Below, piece after piece: positions 42,909-53,395 of a DNA stretch of 64,000 nt (position 1 is the first letter of the stretch; each line of letters begins with the position of its first letter). Origin of the DNA: Macrocystis pyrifera (taxonomy: Eukaryota > Sar > Phaeophyceae > Laminariales > Laminariaceae); assembly GCA_031763025.1 (NCBI GenBank), contig JASSKH010000006.1, positions 12,955,979 through 13,019,978 on the forward strand, written 5' to 3'. The notes under the pieces were generated by a model. It searched no databases. It worked only from the letters and a program-made list of their open reading frames with translations, and was not told the DNA's origin. A program made the translations under genes and the position numbers.

Positions 42909-44779
42909 GTGAGCACGCATGCCGCCTTGAGTGTGTTGTCACAGTTTGCTGTCGTACTACTGCTGTCAGCATCTATCTTCTGCGGCTGTGTTGACTGTGT
43001 TGTGTGATGAGGACGCGGCCCATCATATATACCATTACCTGTACAAGGTGCCCCTTCGGGGTGTAGGTAACGTGAAATCCCGGGGGCGTCACAAGGCGAA
43101 AAGGGAGTCACAGGGAACATACGTGTAGCTGTTCTTGGCGTAAACCTGAGAGCCATGGGTTATTGTATTGCTCGAAGGACGGAGTCAGCAGGAACTGAGT
43201 ACTACAGTACTCTTTCTGTGGTGATTACTACATTACATGCACCCGGTACCATGGGTTGACTACTATACTGCTGTTATTCTACACCCCTACCACTACTACA
43301 CAGATGTAATACAGGTAGAAGGGGAACCCACTTTACAAAATACTACCTGGTACACTACTACTACGGCTACTGACTATTAATACCAACTATCATACGATAC
43401 AGACAACCTCATGGTAAACCGAGAGGTCAAGTAACCACGTGGTACCATGGGTTGGGGCATGACTATTAATATTATACTTTGTAACACTATACACCACTGC
43501 CAGTAATACGTAGATGCAGTACAGGTAAAAGCAGCATGAGTAAATAAATACTCCACAACAGCAGTACCTACTACTACGACTACTACTGCCCGTACTACAG
43601 TTATACTGCTACTGCTACTGCTACTACTACTGCTACTAATAGTACTACTACTGCCACTGCCACTACTACTACTACTGCCGCTGCTGCTACTACAACAACA
43701 ACTACTACTCTACTACTCCTACTACTACTATTACTACTACCACTGCTACTACAGTACTATGCCATACTACTACTCTGCTAGGCCAACTGCTACTACTATG
43801 CCAGATGCACACCGAGACAGGGGGGAGGTAGAGGAAGACGGGCGGCAGAATGAGCCTGGCTCTGTGGCTCTTGCCCGGGCTGTGGCTCTTGCCTGATTCA
43901 GTTACCTGCTGCTGAGAGCGTGCGACTGGACAACTGATACCTATATATACAGTAGATTCCTGTCAAGTACCTGCTACCAATTCCCCCCAGGTAGACGGAC
44001 CGAGGGAGCCAGTTTTGTCGTGACGTACGTGCTCGGTGTGAGGTGTGTGGTGTACGTCAAAGGGCTACGTGAAATATACATGACCCTCGACAGATGTCTA
44101 CTGCTGCTGCTGTATCTACTGCTGCTGTTGCTGCTGAAGTTGATAAAAACCCAAACTGGACAAGCGGGCAATTTCAAAATTGTTGACATTTTCAACGCAG
44201 AGAAAATCCAGCGGGGAAAATTCTTTGTTGTTGAAAGTGCTCGTCGTATCATACGGGCTTTTTATCAAGAGTATACGTAGAATATCCAGCCAGGCAGTCG
44301 AGCAGTGTGGGGCATGCCCGGTGCCACACACCGAGGCAGTACAGCGAGACGGGAGGCAGTATGGACCTGACTCTGTGTGCTCGGTGTGAGGTGTGTGGTG
44401 TACGTGAAAGAGCTAGGTGAAACATACCTGACGCTCGACAGACGTTTAATGCTGCTGCTGATGTTGATAAAAACCAAAACTAAACTGGCGCGGGCAATTT
44501 AAACAATGTACCAGGTAGTTATTTTCAACGGAGAGAAATTCAGCGGAGAAAATTCTTCGTTGTTGAAAGTGCTCGTCGTATCATACGGGCCTTTTATCAA
44601 TAGTACAAATAGAATATCCAGCCAGGCAGTCGGGCAGTGTGGGCCATTCCCGGTGCCACACATTGAGGCAGTATTCAGCGAGACGGGAGGCAGTATGGAC
44701 CTGGTTCTGTGTGCTCGGTGTGAGGTGTGCGGTGTACGTGAAAGGGCTAGGTAAAACGTACATGACGCTTGACAGAAGT

Positions 44780-44872
<93 letters not shown>

Positions 44873-47800
44873 AGGTTGGTAAAAAAACAAAACTGGACAA
44901 GCGGGTAATTTCAAAATTGTTGATATTTTCAACGCAAAGAATATCCAGCGTAGAACATTATTTGTTGTTGAAAGTGCTCGTGGTTTCATACGAGCATTTT
45001 AGTACAAATAGAATATCCAGCCAGGCAGTCGGGGGGAGTAGGCCATGCCCGGTGCCACACACAGACGCAGTACAGCGAGACGGGAGGCAATATGGACCTG
45101 GCTCTGTGTGCTCGGTGTGAGGTGTGTGGTGTACGTGAAAGGGCTAGGTAATACGTACATGACGCTCGGCAGACGTTTACTGCTGCTGCTGCTGAGATTG
45201 ATAAAAACCAAAACTGGACAAGCGGGCGATTTCAAAATTGTTGATATTTTCAACGCTGAGAAATTCTGCGGAGAAATTTCTTTGTTGTTGAAGTGCTCGT
45301 GGTATCATGCGGGCATTTTAGTACAAACAGAATATCCAGCCAGGCAGTCGAGCAGGGTGGGCCATGCCCGGTGCCACAACACCGAGGCAGTACAGCAAAA
45401 CGGGAGGCAGTATGGACCTGGCTCTATGGCTCTTGCCCGTTGCGATTACCTGCTGTTGAGAGCGTGCGACTGGACAATTAGCTAGGTATGACACCAATAC
45501 CTGCTACCAGAAATTCTCTGACGTAGACGGACCGTTGTGGTTACGAACGAACGTGCTCGGTGTTAGGTGTACACCACCCGTCAAAGGGCTTGGTGTAACA
45601 AATACGACAGCCGACAGATGTGTGCTGATACTGCTGTATGTCTGCTGCTGCTGCTTCTGCTGAGGCTGAAAACATGGGTACAGCAGAGGGAGTATTCGAG
45701 GGTGGCGGATTATACAAAAATACAAAAAAAAATGTCGGGTTTTCCATGTCACCTACTCGGCTCGGTGCGGCGGAAAGCAATCCCTTGTTTTTTTAAGCCA
45801 ACTCAGCGACGTTCAATGCACCGAGCACCGCCACGGTGCTCGGCCGGGATCCAGACATGCGTCTTAATGTACCCACGGCCCCCTTGCTTGCCCCGCCGCC
45901 GAAAGTGCGAGAAAGAACCCTCGGCCGCCGGAGAGCAGCATGCCTAAAAAAACCAAATGCATATTATACCCATACATATGTCCGGTTTTTATAAATAATG
46001 CTTGTTTAAGACAAGCGGCCAGAATCGGGTATACCCGATGATTTTGTGGCCTAAATCGGGTACCTTCCTATTTCAGTGACCGCGACCGCCCCAGGACGCC
46101 GCCATCTCATTGGCCAACGCCGGCTACCACCGATGCTGGCCACATTTGCGCCGGGTATACCCGATTTGGGCTACTTATACCCCAAGAGGTACCTCGATGA
46201 TTGTACCTACCCCAAAATGGCCAGACTATTCGACCACAACGACCAACCACCACCTCGGGGTTCGTGCCTCTCGTCGCGACGAAGACGGGCGAAAACTATC
46301 TGCGCGATGTCCATGATTAGGTTCATTGTACACTATTAATAGTTCATCCGCTCTCTCTCTGCTGTAGTGCTGAACGAACCACACACAAACCACCGCTCTC
46401 CCCCGCCTTCTCCTCTCCTCTCCCAGACCAAAGTTCGCACAGCCCTCTCTCTTCCCTTCTCTCGAACCAAAAGCAACCTAAGCACAGCAGTACTAGTGAC
46501 GGATCATTGGCGACGCTACCAATTTCGTGACAAATAAAGTGTTACCAGCAGAGTTGTTGCCTGGAGTACTTAAGGTTGGAAACTATGTTTAGTACCTGCT
46601 AATACGAGACCCGAAATGACTGGTACTGGGTGTGTAGTGAAACTCGCATGACCTTTGGAGCTGTGCCTATACGAGCAGACCTCGTTTTCACCGCAACTCT
46701 GCTGGGTGCACTGCCAAATAGTTGACGATCCGCAACGTTAACTTCCTAGCAAACTGACTCATAGCCCATACCCCTGGTATAACGAGTAGTTCGTCCGTCA
46801 TCGTCCAACATTTCAGTACCTGTTGCCTCGCGGGAAATGTCTTGTTTTCCGAGGCGTCATCTCATGGCCGTATCGTGTCGCCACGATAATTTACTTGACC
46901 ACGTACGATACGAATACGACACATTTTTCTCGTAAACGAATGCTTTTATTCCAGATACTGCGTATACTGACCAAAGCACCGGACGAAACCTGGTGCGTGC
47001 GTGTCAAAAAGATGCATGATAACTAAAGTACGTGACAGCACTCACCCGTACGAATTCGACTGTTTAGAATTTCAGGCTCAAGGGCTGGACGAAAATAAGA
47101 AAATGACATTATTATTTGTACTGAAAATTGAGTGGGACACAACCCTTAATACATAAGAATTCCAGCGTGGCCAGAAAAAAGAAGAGATGTTGCATAGCAA
47201 TGCCCACTCTATGTGTCTGGATAGCACTTTACTTGTCACGAAGTTGGTGGCGTCGCTCATGATCTGTCACTACCGCTGCTGTGCTTAGGTTGCTCTTGGT
47301 TTGGGAGAAGGGGAGAAAGAGGGCTGTTCTGATTTTGGTCTGGGAGAGGAGACGAGAGGGAGAGAGAGAGCGGTGGTTTGTGTGTGGTTCGTTCAGGACT
47401 ACAGCAGAGAGAGAGCAAATTAACTAGTCTAGAATGAAGCTACTCATGGACATCACGCAGATGGTTTTTGCCCGGACGAGAGGCACGAACCCCGAGGTGG
47501 TGGTTGATCTTTGTGGTCGAATAGTCTGGCCGTTTCCGAGTAGGTGGGTACAATAATCGAGGTACCTCTTGGGGTGTACGTAGCCCAAATCGGGTATACC
47601 CGGCGCAAATGTGGCCAGCATCGGGTGGTGGCCGGCGTTGGCCAATGAGAGATGGCGTCCTGGGGCGGTCGCGGTCACTGAAATGGAGAGGTACCCGATT
47701 TTGGCCACTTGTCTTTGCTTAATATTTTAAATCGAAAATTCCTTACATTCCCGGATAGAGTGGTATTTGTTACCAGGTACGACCAACATCAACGCTCGGT

Positions 47801-50800
47801 GGGTCATCCTTACCAGTTACCTTGTGCCAGGTACCACATACAGTAGTACCTACGGCATCATTGTCGCAATGGAAGATCAAGATGATGCATACCAAGGCCT
47901 CAGCTTGAATGCTTGGCACTTGGCGTTTGTTGATTGGGTGCTTCGCACTACGCCCGCCATAGCCGTAGCAGTATCAGCTGCGGCAGAGCAGAGCAGTAGC
48001 AGTAGCAGTAGCAGTAGCAGTAGCAGTAGCAACAGCAGCAGCAGCAGTAGCAGTAGCAGTAGCAGTAGCAGTAGCACTAGTAGCGGGAGCAGTAGCAGTA
48101 GCAGGAGCAGTAGCAGCAGAAGCAGGAGCAGTGTCAGCAGCTGTACTACAGTAGTAGTAGCAGCAATAGCTGTAGCTGTAGCAGTATCAGAAGTAGTAGA
48201 GGTGCGGTAGCAGTAGTAGTAGCAGTAGTAGTAGCAGTAGCAGTAATAGCATCGGTAGAGGTGCGGTAGCAGTAGCAGTAACGGCAGCAGCAGCAGGAGC
48301 AGTAGCAGTAGTAGCAGTAGCAGTATAGATAGTAGCAGTGGCAGTAGCAGTAATACTCATCGTTGCAGTAGCCGTAGCAGTAGCAACAGCAGCAGTAGCA
48401 ACAGCAGCAGAAGCAACAGCAGCAGTAGCAATAGCAGTAGGAGCAGTAGCAGCAGCTGTACAGTAGCTACAGCAGCAAATAGCAGCAGAAATAATACTAC
48501 AGCACCGTTGCAGCACCAGCACTAAAAATAGCAACAGCAGCAGTAGCACTACAGCAGCATCTACTATTTTACTACAGTAGAGTACACTCAACCTTCTACT
48601 GCTGTTGAGCCCCCAGCACCAATTCCACCGGACGACAGACACGAGGCGAGGGGGTGAAAGCGGGCGATCTGTGCACGCTGCGGCTGGGCTCGCACGAAGT
48701 GAACTGACGACCGAGGCCTATGTATGCATGTACACCTGTCTTGTGACCAAGGACTAGGATAATATAGTGGCGTGTAACGTGTTGTTAACAACTGCAATAA
48801 CGACCACGACAGCAGCAGCAACTGCTATTAATAACAAAAAAAACAACAGCAGCAACAACAACAGCAACAGCCACAACTGTAAACTACAACAGCAACAGCA
48901 GCAGCAGCAGCAGCAACAACAACAACAACAACAACAACATCGACGGCAACAACATTGCGGAGACCGCTGAGAGCACGCCTCCTTTGGCTTGAGCCGCCTT
49001 TACCGGAACCTCGTACCAGGTACTCCTTGATTTGAACACAAAACACAAGTCAACAAAAAACAGGAAAACACCACCCGTGTGATGACCGCATGGTACCCGT
49101 GTGGTGACGATGTGTTTCAAGCACCAAGAAAAAAGTTGCCTGAAAAATCGCTGGTGATGCCTGCCGCAATCAAACAGCGAACAAAGGTTTTCATGCCGTC
49201 GGCGTTAGCTTTAGAACTGCAAAACTTATCCCACACTAATCCCAAGTATTCTGGATTCAAAAACGCGGATGCAGTGCCAAAAAAAGCAGTTAACCCCTTT
49301 AGTACCGCAGTCCCGATTTGGGGACAAACCAGTCTAATTCAAAGTGATTTGTCCCCAAAACAGGACTGCGGTACTAAAAGGGTTAAGAGCACCCACGGCC
49401 AAAACGTTTTTGTGTTCACCCGGTGAGTTGTTTTCCCTCTAAACTGCCGCGTGTTGCTATACGGTCGGCTCCTTCAGGGATCAACTTGGCGCGGGCGGAC
49501 TATGCTTCACGCTGAGGAAGGCCTCTGGCTAACAGAGCGAGGTATGCTCACAGTTCACTCTCCTCGCACAATCCCGACCGAACGACACACCGCGGCAGCC
49601 CCAGTAGCGCTGGTGGGGCTCACACCAAAATCGGCACGAGCCGCCAATACCCGGAACAAAGTAGAGGGGGGCTCGAGTGCTTCGGGGAAACAAGACGAGC
49701 GAGGCGAGGCGCAACCGACAGCAGCAGAACCGAAGGGCGCCAGCCTCAGCTCCTCCCATGTTTGTGCTCAAGCGGGACCGCATGTGCCCCCGTCGCCTAC
49801 AACCTTGGCGGCTCCACTCGTAGCGAAACCCCTCCCAGCAACGAGAAACCCTAGCGGCGACAACGACAGCGACTACAGTAGCGGCGGCGGCAGGGAGGGT
49901 GGCCAAGGTGGCGATGGCGGCGGTGGCGGCGGCGACAGGGTTGCTGCTGTAGCAGCCAGAGTAAACGCGGGGTTACCCTCCAACCCGCAGAGCCAGTTCA
50001 CCACGGCCGTGCCCAAAAAGCAGCCTTCCATTGCCGACAACGCGGGTCTCCGGTGCCCACACACCGAACACACCGGAAGAGTATCGGCGGCGGCTTGCGA
50101 GAGCAACCCTTCCTTGCCCGGAGGTGCTCCTCACGATATGCCGGCCGAGGCTGGAGTGGTGCAAGGATGCGGTGTGGGGGTGGGGTCGGGGGAGGGGGGT
50201 CGGCGGGGGGCTAAGCGGGGCCGGTGCGGTGGCGCGGGCGACGGTGGGCAGCTTGCCCTGTCCGTCGGGGAGATGCTTGAGATTCTGGTGCGGGCCGGCG
50301 TACCGTGGGAGTGCTATCGGGCCTACGCGGAGCTCAAGCGAAGGTGGAGTTTGTGTTAGCCGTTTGACGTCGTCGTCGTTGTCGTCGTCATGGGCGATGA
50401 TGCCCGTATCCTTGCCCCCGCGCTAGGCTTAAAACCGAAAACGGAGCAACTGCCATTCCACCCCCCTCGACAAACGGGGCGGTGACGACGGCAACCCTGG
50501 GTGGGCTATCGGCCTCCTTTCTACAGCAGTAGACGATTTTTCTCGCGCTTCGAGTAAACCGCGTCTGTTCTTTTAGAAAGCACGTTAGTTCTCCTCCACC
50601 GTCGAACCTATCAGCGTTTTTAGCGACGCGCACGGAGCTCAATTACATACTCTCAGGCCACCATTTTTTTTCTACGATCATTGACGTGCTGCGAAGCGAA
50701 ATCGGCAAGTGTTTGCACTCCCGCGTCCACTCCCACAGTACCGTGAAGTTCAAGCCCTCGCATGATTAGCACTATGATGGTTTGTAACCGCTAAGTTATT

Positions 50801-51599
50801 TGATTCTTGATGGGATCCATGCCAATCCTGGAGTAAGGTTGTACGCCGACAGCTACTTTCGACCTGCGTCGGAATGCTTATCTGTATACATTCAATCAAG
50901 CTGTACAGCAGTAAATCAGCGAGTGGCCCCTTACTTTGTTTCCGCAGGTCATATGTGGTGAGACGCCGAGTGGAGGACACCATCGGGCACGACGACAGGG
51001 CTCCTCGCGCTGCGCCGTTGCGTTGGTTCGCTAGGAAGCGCACCTTGCCACGTGCTGACTGGACCGTCGCTGACAACGCCGCAAACAGGGGAAGCATCAC
51101 CCCTACTTCCATCCCGGCCCCGGCCACCTCCTCTTTCCCCCCCTCCCCCCCTCCCTCCCTTTCCCCTCATCTACCGCCGGTGACGTTTCACGTATACAAC
51201 CCAAACTCCGTCTTCCGCAAGCGCAACCCAGGCCCGCCCGACTCCGTGCTCGCAGTCTGCCGGTTCGGGGACCCTATGCCCGCGCACGCGGCGCTCGTTG
51301 CCCTCGCCGAACACCACGCGAGATTAAGGCAAGACAGCGCAGGAGGCACACTAAACCCTGATCCCTTGAGCCGGAATCAAGTCGCAGGCGGTCGCGGGAC
51401 TGGGTGCCAGGAAGGCGGGAGAGGGGAGATTGGCAGTGCCGTAGGGGGGGCGGTGAGGGGGCATGGGGTGACAGCGGGGTCTCCAATGGTAAAACTGGCG
51501 GCAGTGTCGGCGGAGGCGGGGGTGCAGTTGTTTGATATCTTCTCTCACGACCCCAGCATAGCGGCTGGAAGTGATCGTGGGGAGATTTCCAAGAAATAG
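42717..51599 (+). CDS. SEN54: tRNA-splicing endonuclease subunit SEN54
   Basis: Three plus-strand exons join in phase: 42717-42908, 49478-50343 and 50948-51599, giving about 569 residues; an earlier N-terminal exon may be missing. SEN54 is the structural subunit that, with SEN15, SEN2 and SEN34, cleaves introns from pre-tRNA. Exon 1 has KAVWHEELAVFEVLQPRGDS, matching the W..E..V.V..P.GK pattern of the N-terminal domain. Exon 2 continues with TMLHAEEGLWLTERGMLTV (family: L..EEALYLLE.G) and, after about 210 low-complexity Gly/Ala/Pro residues, SVGEMLEILVRAGVPWECYR then AYAELKR. The family motif LKRLGYVVRR is split at the exon 2/3 junction (AELKR and SYVVRRR). Exon 3 has TFHVYNPNSVFRKRNPGPPD, matching the conserved FDVY...FRK..PGPP block of the C-terminal domain. 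The low-complexity insertion, after the EEGLWL motif and before the LKR helix, is unusual in position. Confidence 0.93.
43577..43800 (+). repeat. TAC/CTG mixed trinucleotide tract
   Basis: More than 200 bases of CTACTACTG, CTGCTACTA and similar triplets, on the 5' side of the CTG satellite in SEN54 intron 1. Confidence 0.85.
43990..45720 (+). repeat. Five-copy satellite with embedded CTG tracts
   Basis: Monomers of about 340-450 bases begin near 44028, 44381, 44720, 45108 and 45554 with GTGCTCGGTGTGAGGTGTG. Next come GTGAAAGGGCTAGGT, a CTG tract, GTTGATAAAAACC, a CAAGCGGGCAATTTCAAAAT block and GAATATCCAGCCAGGCAGTC, ending near GGGAGGCAGTATGGACCTG. The CTG tract differs in each copy: about 3-4 units in copy 2, near 30 uninterrupted units in copy 3 (44781-44872), 4-5 in copy 4, and mixed in copies 1 and 5. 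It lies in SEN54 intron 1. The poly-Leu, poly-Ala and poly-Gln frames across it are spurious. Confidence 0.85.
44781..44872 (+). repeat. Uninterrupted (CTG)~30 tract
   Basis: 92 bases of pure TGC/CTG repeat inside satellite copy 3. It is by far the longest triplet run in this satellite, and is in the size range at which CTG/CAG tracts become unstable in other eukaryotes. Confidence 0.92.
46018..47712. mobile_element. Inverted pair of LTR-plus-leader arms (~500 bases each)
   Basis: The left arm (about 46018-46560) and right arm (about 47210-47712) are long inverted repeats. They share GTGACCGCGACCGCCC, a GGTATACCCG block, GGTACCTC, the CCACCTCGGGGTTCGTGCC block, CTCTCTCTCTGC and AACCACACACAAACC. 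Next to the arms' inner ends are ATTGGCGACGCTACCAATTT and, inverted, ATGAGCGACGCCACCAACTT, which would encode MSDATNFVTSK, a plausible start of a copia-type gag. The arms therefore look like two LTR-leader ends facing each other around about 650 unique bases. In SEN54 intron 1. Confidence 0.6.
47990..48560 (+). repeat. AGC/AGT trinucleotide arrays
   Basis: Long stretches of AGCAGT, AGCAGC and AGTAGC triplets with interruptions. The 147-codon poly-Ser frame and the poly-Ala/Thr frames here are repeat artefacts. In SEN54 intron 1. Confidence 0.85.
48780..48960 (+). repeat. CAA/CAG trinucleotide tract
   Basis: AACAACAGCAG-type triplets, with a purer (CAG)n then (CAA)n core near 48890-48940. In SEN54 intron 1. 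Confidence 0.85.
49289..49386. repeat. Family B palindromic repeat (best preserved)
   Basis: TTAACCCCTTTAGTACCGCAG on the left and CTGCGGTACTAAAAGGGTTA on the right, with CCGATTTGGGGACAAACC and GATTTGTCCCCAAAACAGG inside. It lies about 90 bases before SEN54 exon 2. Confidence 0.85.
49478..50343 (+). CDS. SEN54: SEN54 exon 2
   Basis: Acceptor CGGCTCCTTCAG, donor CGAAG/GTGGAG. 288 codons, with GSTWRGRTMLHAEEGLWLTE at the start and VGEMLEILVRAGVPWECYRA at the end. The middle is Gly/Ala/Ser/Pro-rich with a poly-Gly patch (GGDGGGGGGD). Confidence 0.92.
50948..51599 (+). CDS. SEN54: SEN54 exon 3 (terminal)
   Basis: Acceptor GTTTCCGCAG, phase 2. It encodes SYVVRRRVEDTIG, a proline-rich linker, TFHVYNPNSVFRKRNPGPPD, and a VKLAAVSAEAGVQLFDIF stretch close to the stop. 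Confidence 0.92.
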
Positions 51600-51804
51600 C
51601 GAGGGGCGGAAGCGGGGGGGAGGGAGGGGGGCGATAGGCCTCTTTCGTTGGGTCACTTACCAGCCGTGCGTGTGACATGATTTTAAATCAATTAATCTCC
51701 GGGATACCTTCGTTGCTGGGGCTCTACTGTTCGGGAGATATTGCGGCTGCGTGGGCACGACCACATTGCGTCGTCTGCTGGCTAATAGAAACCCCGCTCG
51801 TGGA

Positions 51805-51915
51805 CGCGTGCTACGATAGGGTTTGCAATTAGGGATAGGACGTACGATAGGGTTTGCAATTAGGGGTAGGATGTACGATAGGGGTTGAGAGTAGGGGTAG
51901 GATGTTTTGGCCGAA
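51805..51915 (+). repeat. Three-copy ~37-base tandem repeat
   Basis: Units TACGATAGGGTTTGCAATTA then GGGGTAGGATG or variants. It overlaps the candidate terminal exon on the minus strand. Confidence 0.75.
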
Positions 51916-52460
51916 GCATTTCTAGCTGACCGGGCTCCTCAACTGAGCAGCTACTCGTATATATACAACTACCCATGCGGTTGGAATACGGTTTTGTGTG
52001 CTGCAAAAGTATTCGTCATATGCGTGCATTGTTAGGCCATGGGATTTGCAGTATCCGTTTGTATCTAGAGTCGATTTTTTTGGGTCAAGTACTTACCTCC
52101 AAAAGTGGAAAGCCTCGGACTTTTCAAGTACCTGTACACCCCTTGGAGGACTCTGCTCGCGGGGTGGCTATGTTTGTTTTTTCTTCAGGGTGTGCTTTTT
52201 GTGAACTATACATCGCATACAGTGCCGCAGCCAAAACGCAGACCTTAAGTAGACTACATACGTCAGTGAGTTCACGCACAAATCGTGCGGCTCGTGCAAA
52301 GCGGCTACGTAGATCTTCTGCTGGGGCGAGCCGTGATGGCTTCGTTTTTTGTCGCATCAGCTCTAGCAAGAACAACGCCTTCTTTCCTCCACCTGGCAGT
52401 GCTTCAAAGATGCGCTGTTGCTTTCGGAATGATTGTGTTGCAGTGCGTGTGTGAGCGATG
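51860..52460 (-). CDS. Orphan basic two-exon model
   Basis: Exon 52460-52262 has acceptor GTTTCACAG and donor ACTGAC/GTATGT. It encodes SFRKQQRIFEALPGGGKKAL, LMRQKTKPSRLAPAEDLRSR and FARAARFVRELTD, which is helical, basic and clearly coding in character. A possible last exon 52000-51860 (acceptor ACTTTTGCAG) joins in phase and reads HTKPYSNRMGSCIY to a stop, but it overlaps a tandem repeat and is weaker. It converges on the 3' end of SEN54. No family recognised. It could be the 3' part of a gene whose upstream exons are hidden in the repeat-rich 52.5-53.2 kb. Confidence 0.5.
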
Positions 52461-52499
52461 CTGTGAAACAATCATCATTTTTCGGAAATCTCGGCGCCC

Positions 52500-52715
52500 T
52501 TCATGCGTCATGACCCGACCCCACGGGTCGGATCAGGAAGTTTATAAAATTTCACGGGTCGCGTCACGTCGATACGGGTGGGGTCGAGTCGGGTTGGGTC
52601 GGGTCGGGTTGGATCGGGAGGTTTTCAAGCTCTCTCGGGTCGGATGTGGTCGGGTGGGTCGGCGACCCGATCCGACCCGAACTGACTCGCGAGGTTTGAC
52701 CCCGACCGTGCTTCA
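52500..52715 (+). repeat. GGGTC pentanucleotide array with conserved flanks
   Basis: The left flank CATGCGTCATGACCCGACCC and right flank ACTCGCGAGGTTTGACC mirror the array at 23300. The core is shorter and interrupted by TTTATAAAATTTC. Confidence 0.7.
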
Positions 52716-52794
52716 GAATTAATTTTCAGTAAGTTTCGCCTCTGAAGCTTCAAAAAAGTTATCGGCCCTCTGAATCCACTCTGCAAACAGTTCA

Positions 52795-53075
52795 CGCATT
52801 GGACAGATCCGACCTACTGTTGATCGTCTGGGCCCCAACCTTCCGTTATGATCTCGATCTACGTGATAGATTACAATAGATCATCTAGACCCCAACCTGC
52901 CACTATGATATGTCGTGCAGGATCTGTCTACTGTAGTACGGATCCAACCCAGAGACACCTTGTGCTACTCGTAGATCACGGAGATGGCACGGCTCCCACT
53001 CGGCAGCATTAGCTAGATCTTACAGTACAGATCAGGAATATATCTGCCATGAAATATCTAGAATATAATAAGGGG
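52795..53075 (-). repeat. Family C GATC-rich repeat (inverted)
   Basis: GGACAGATCCGACCTACTGT, AACCTGCCACTATGAT and CCCACTCGGCAGCATTAGC, in reverse order relative to 5428. Confidence 0.65.
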
Positions 53076-53217
53076 GTGGACTTGGTTTTCTTTCCGACGC
53101 GTGAAAAATATTTGTTTGGCATTTTTGGTGTTGCAGAAAATGAACAGTTCATGCACACAGAAAGCGACAAGAGGTTATAAACTGTACTTTCTTGCGGGAA
53201 GACCGTGATGAACCCGC

Positions 53218-53395
53218 TTATCCATTTTGAGTCGCCGAAACCGTTATTTGTCGTGAGCTCGTCGCGGCCACGTTTCGGCGACGGTAGCCACGCCGAGGCG
53301 GTCGATCTTTTCCCGCCCAAATCGCGGGGAATCGTCCGCTCTCAATCGTGCAACCCACCCCACTCTCAATCCTCGCCATACAGAACCCAACCCAC
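53218..53395 (-). CDS. Five-exon unknown gene, terminal exon
   Basis: The acceptor TTTTGTTCCCTCAG is strong; the phase matches exon 4. It reads WVGFCMARIESGVGCTIES and ends SATQNG then TAA. Confidence 0.65.

Noticed and set aside
44499..44908. Long poly-Leu, poly-Ala and poly-Gln frames
   Set aside because: They are the three readings of a pure CTG/CAG tract within a satellite in a SEN54 intron, with no coding flanks.
47767..48210. 147-codon serine-rich ORF
   Set aside because: It is produced by AGC/AGT triplets, and the non-repeat N terminus has no family match.
51274..51678. Proline/arginine-rich minus-strand ORFs of 100-134 codons
   Set aside because: They are antisense shadows of SEN54 exon 3, which has a clear family match on the plus strand.
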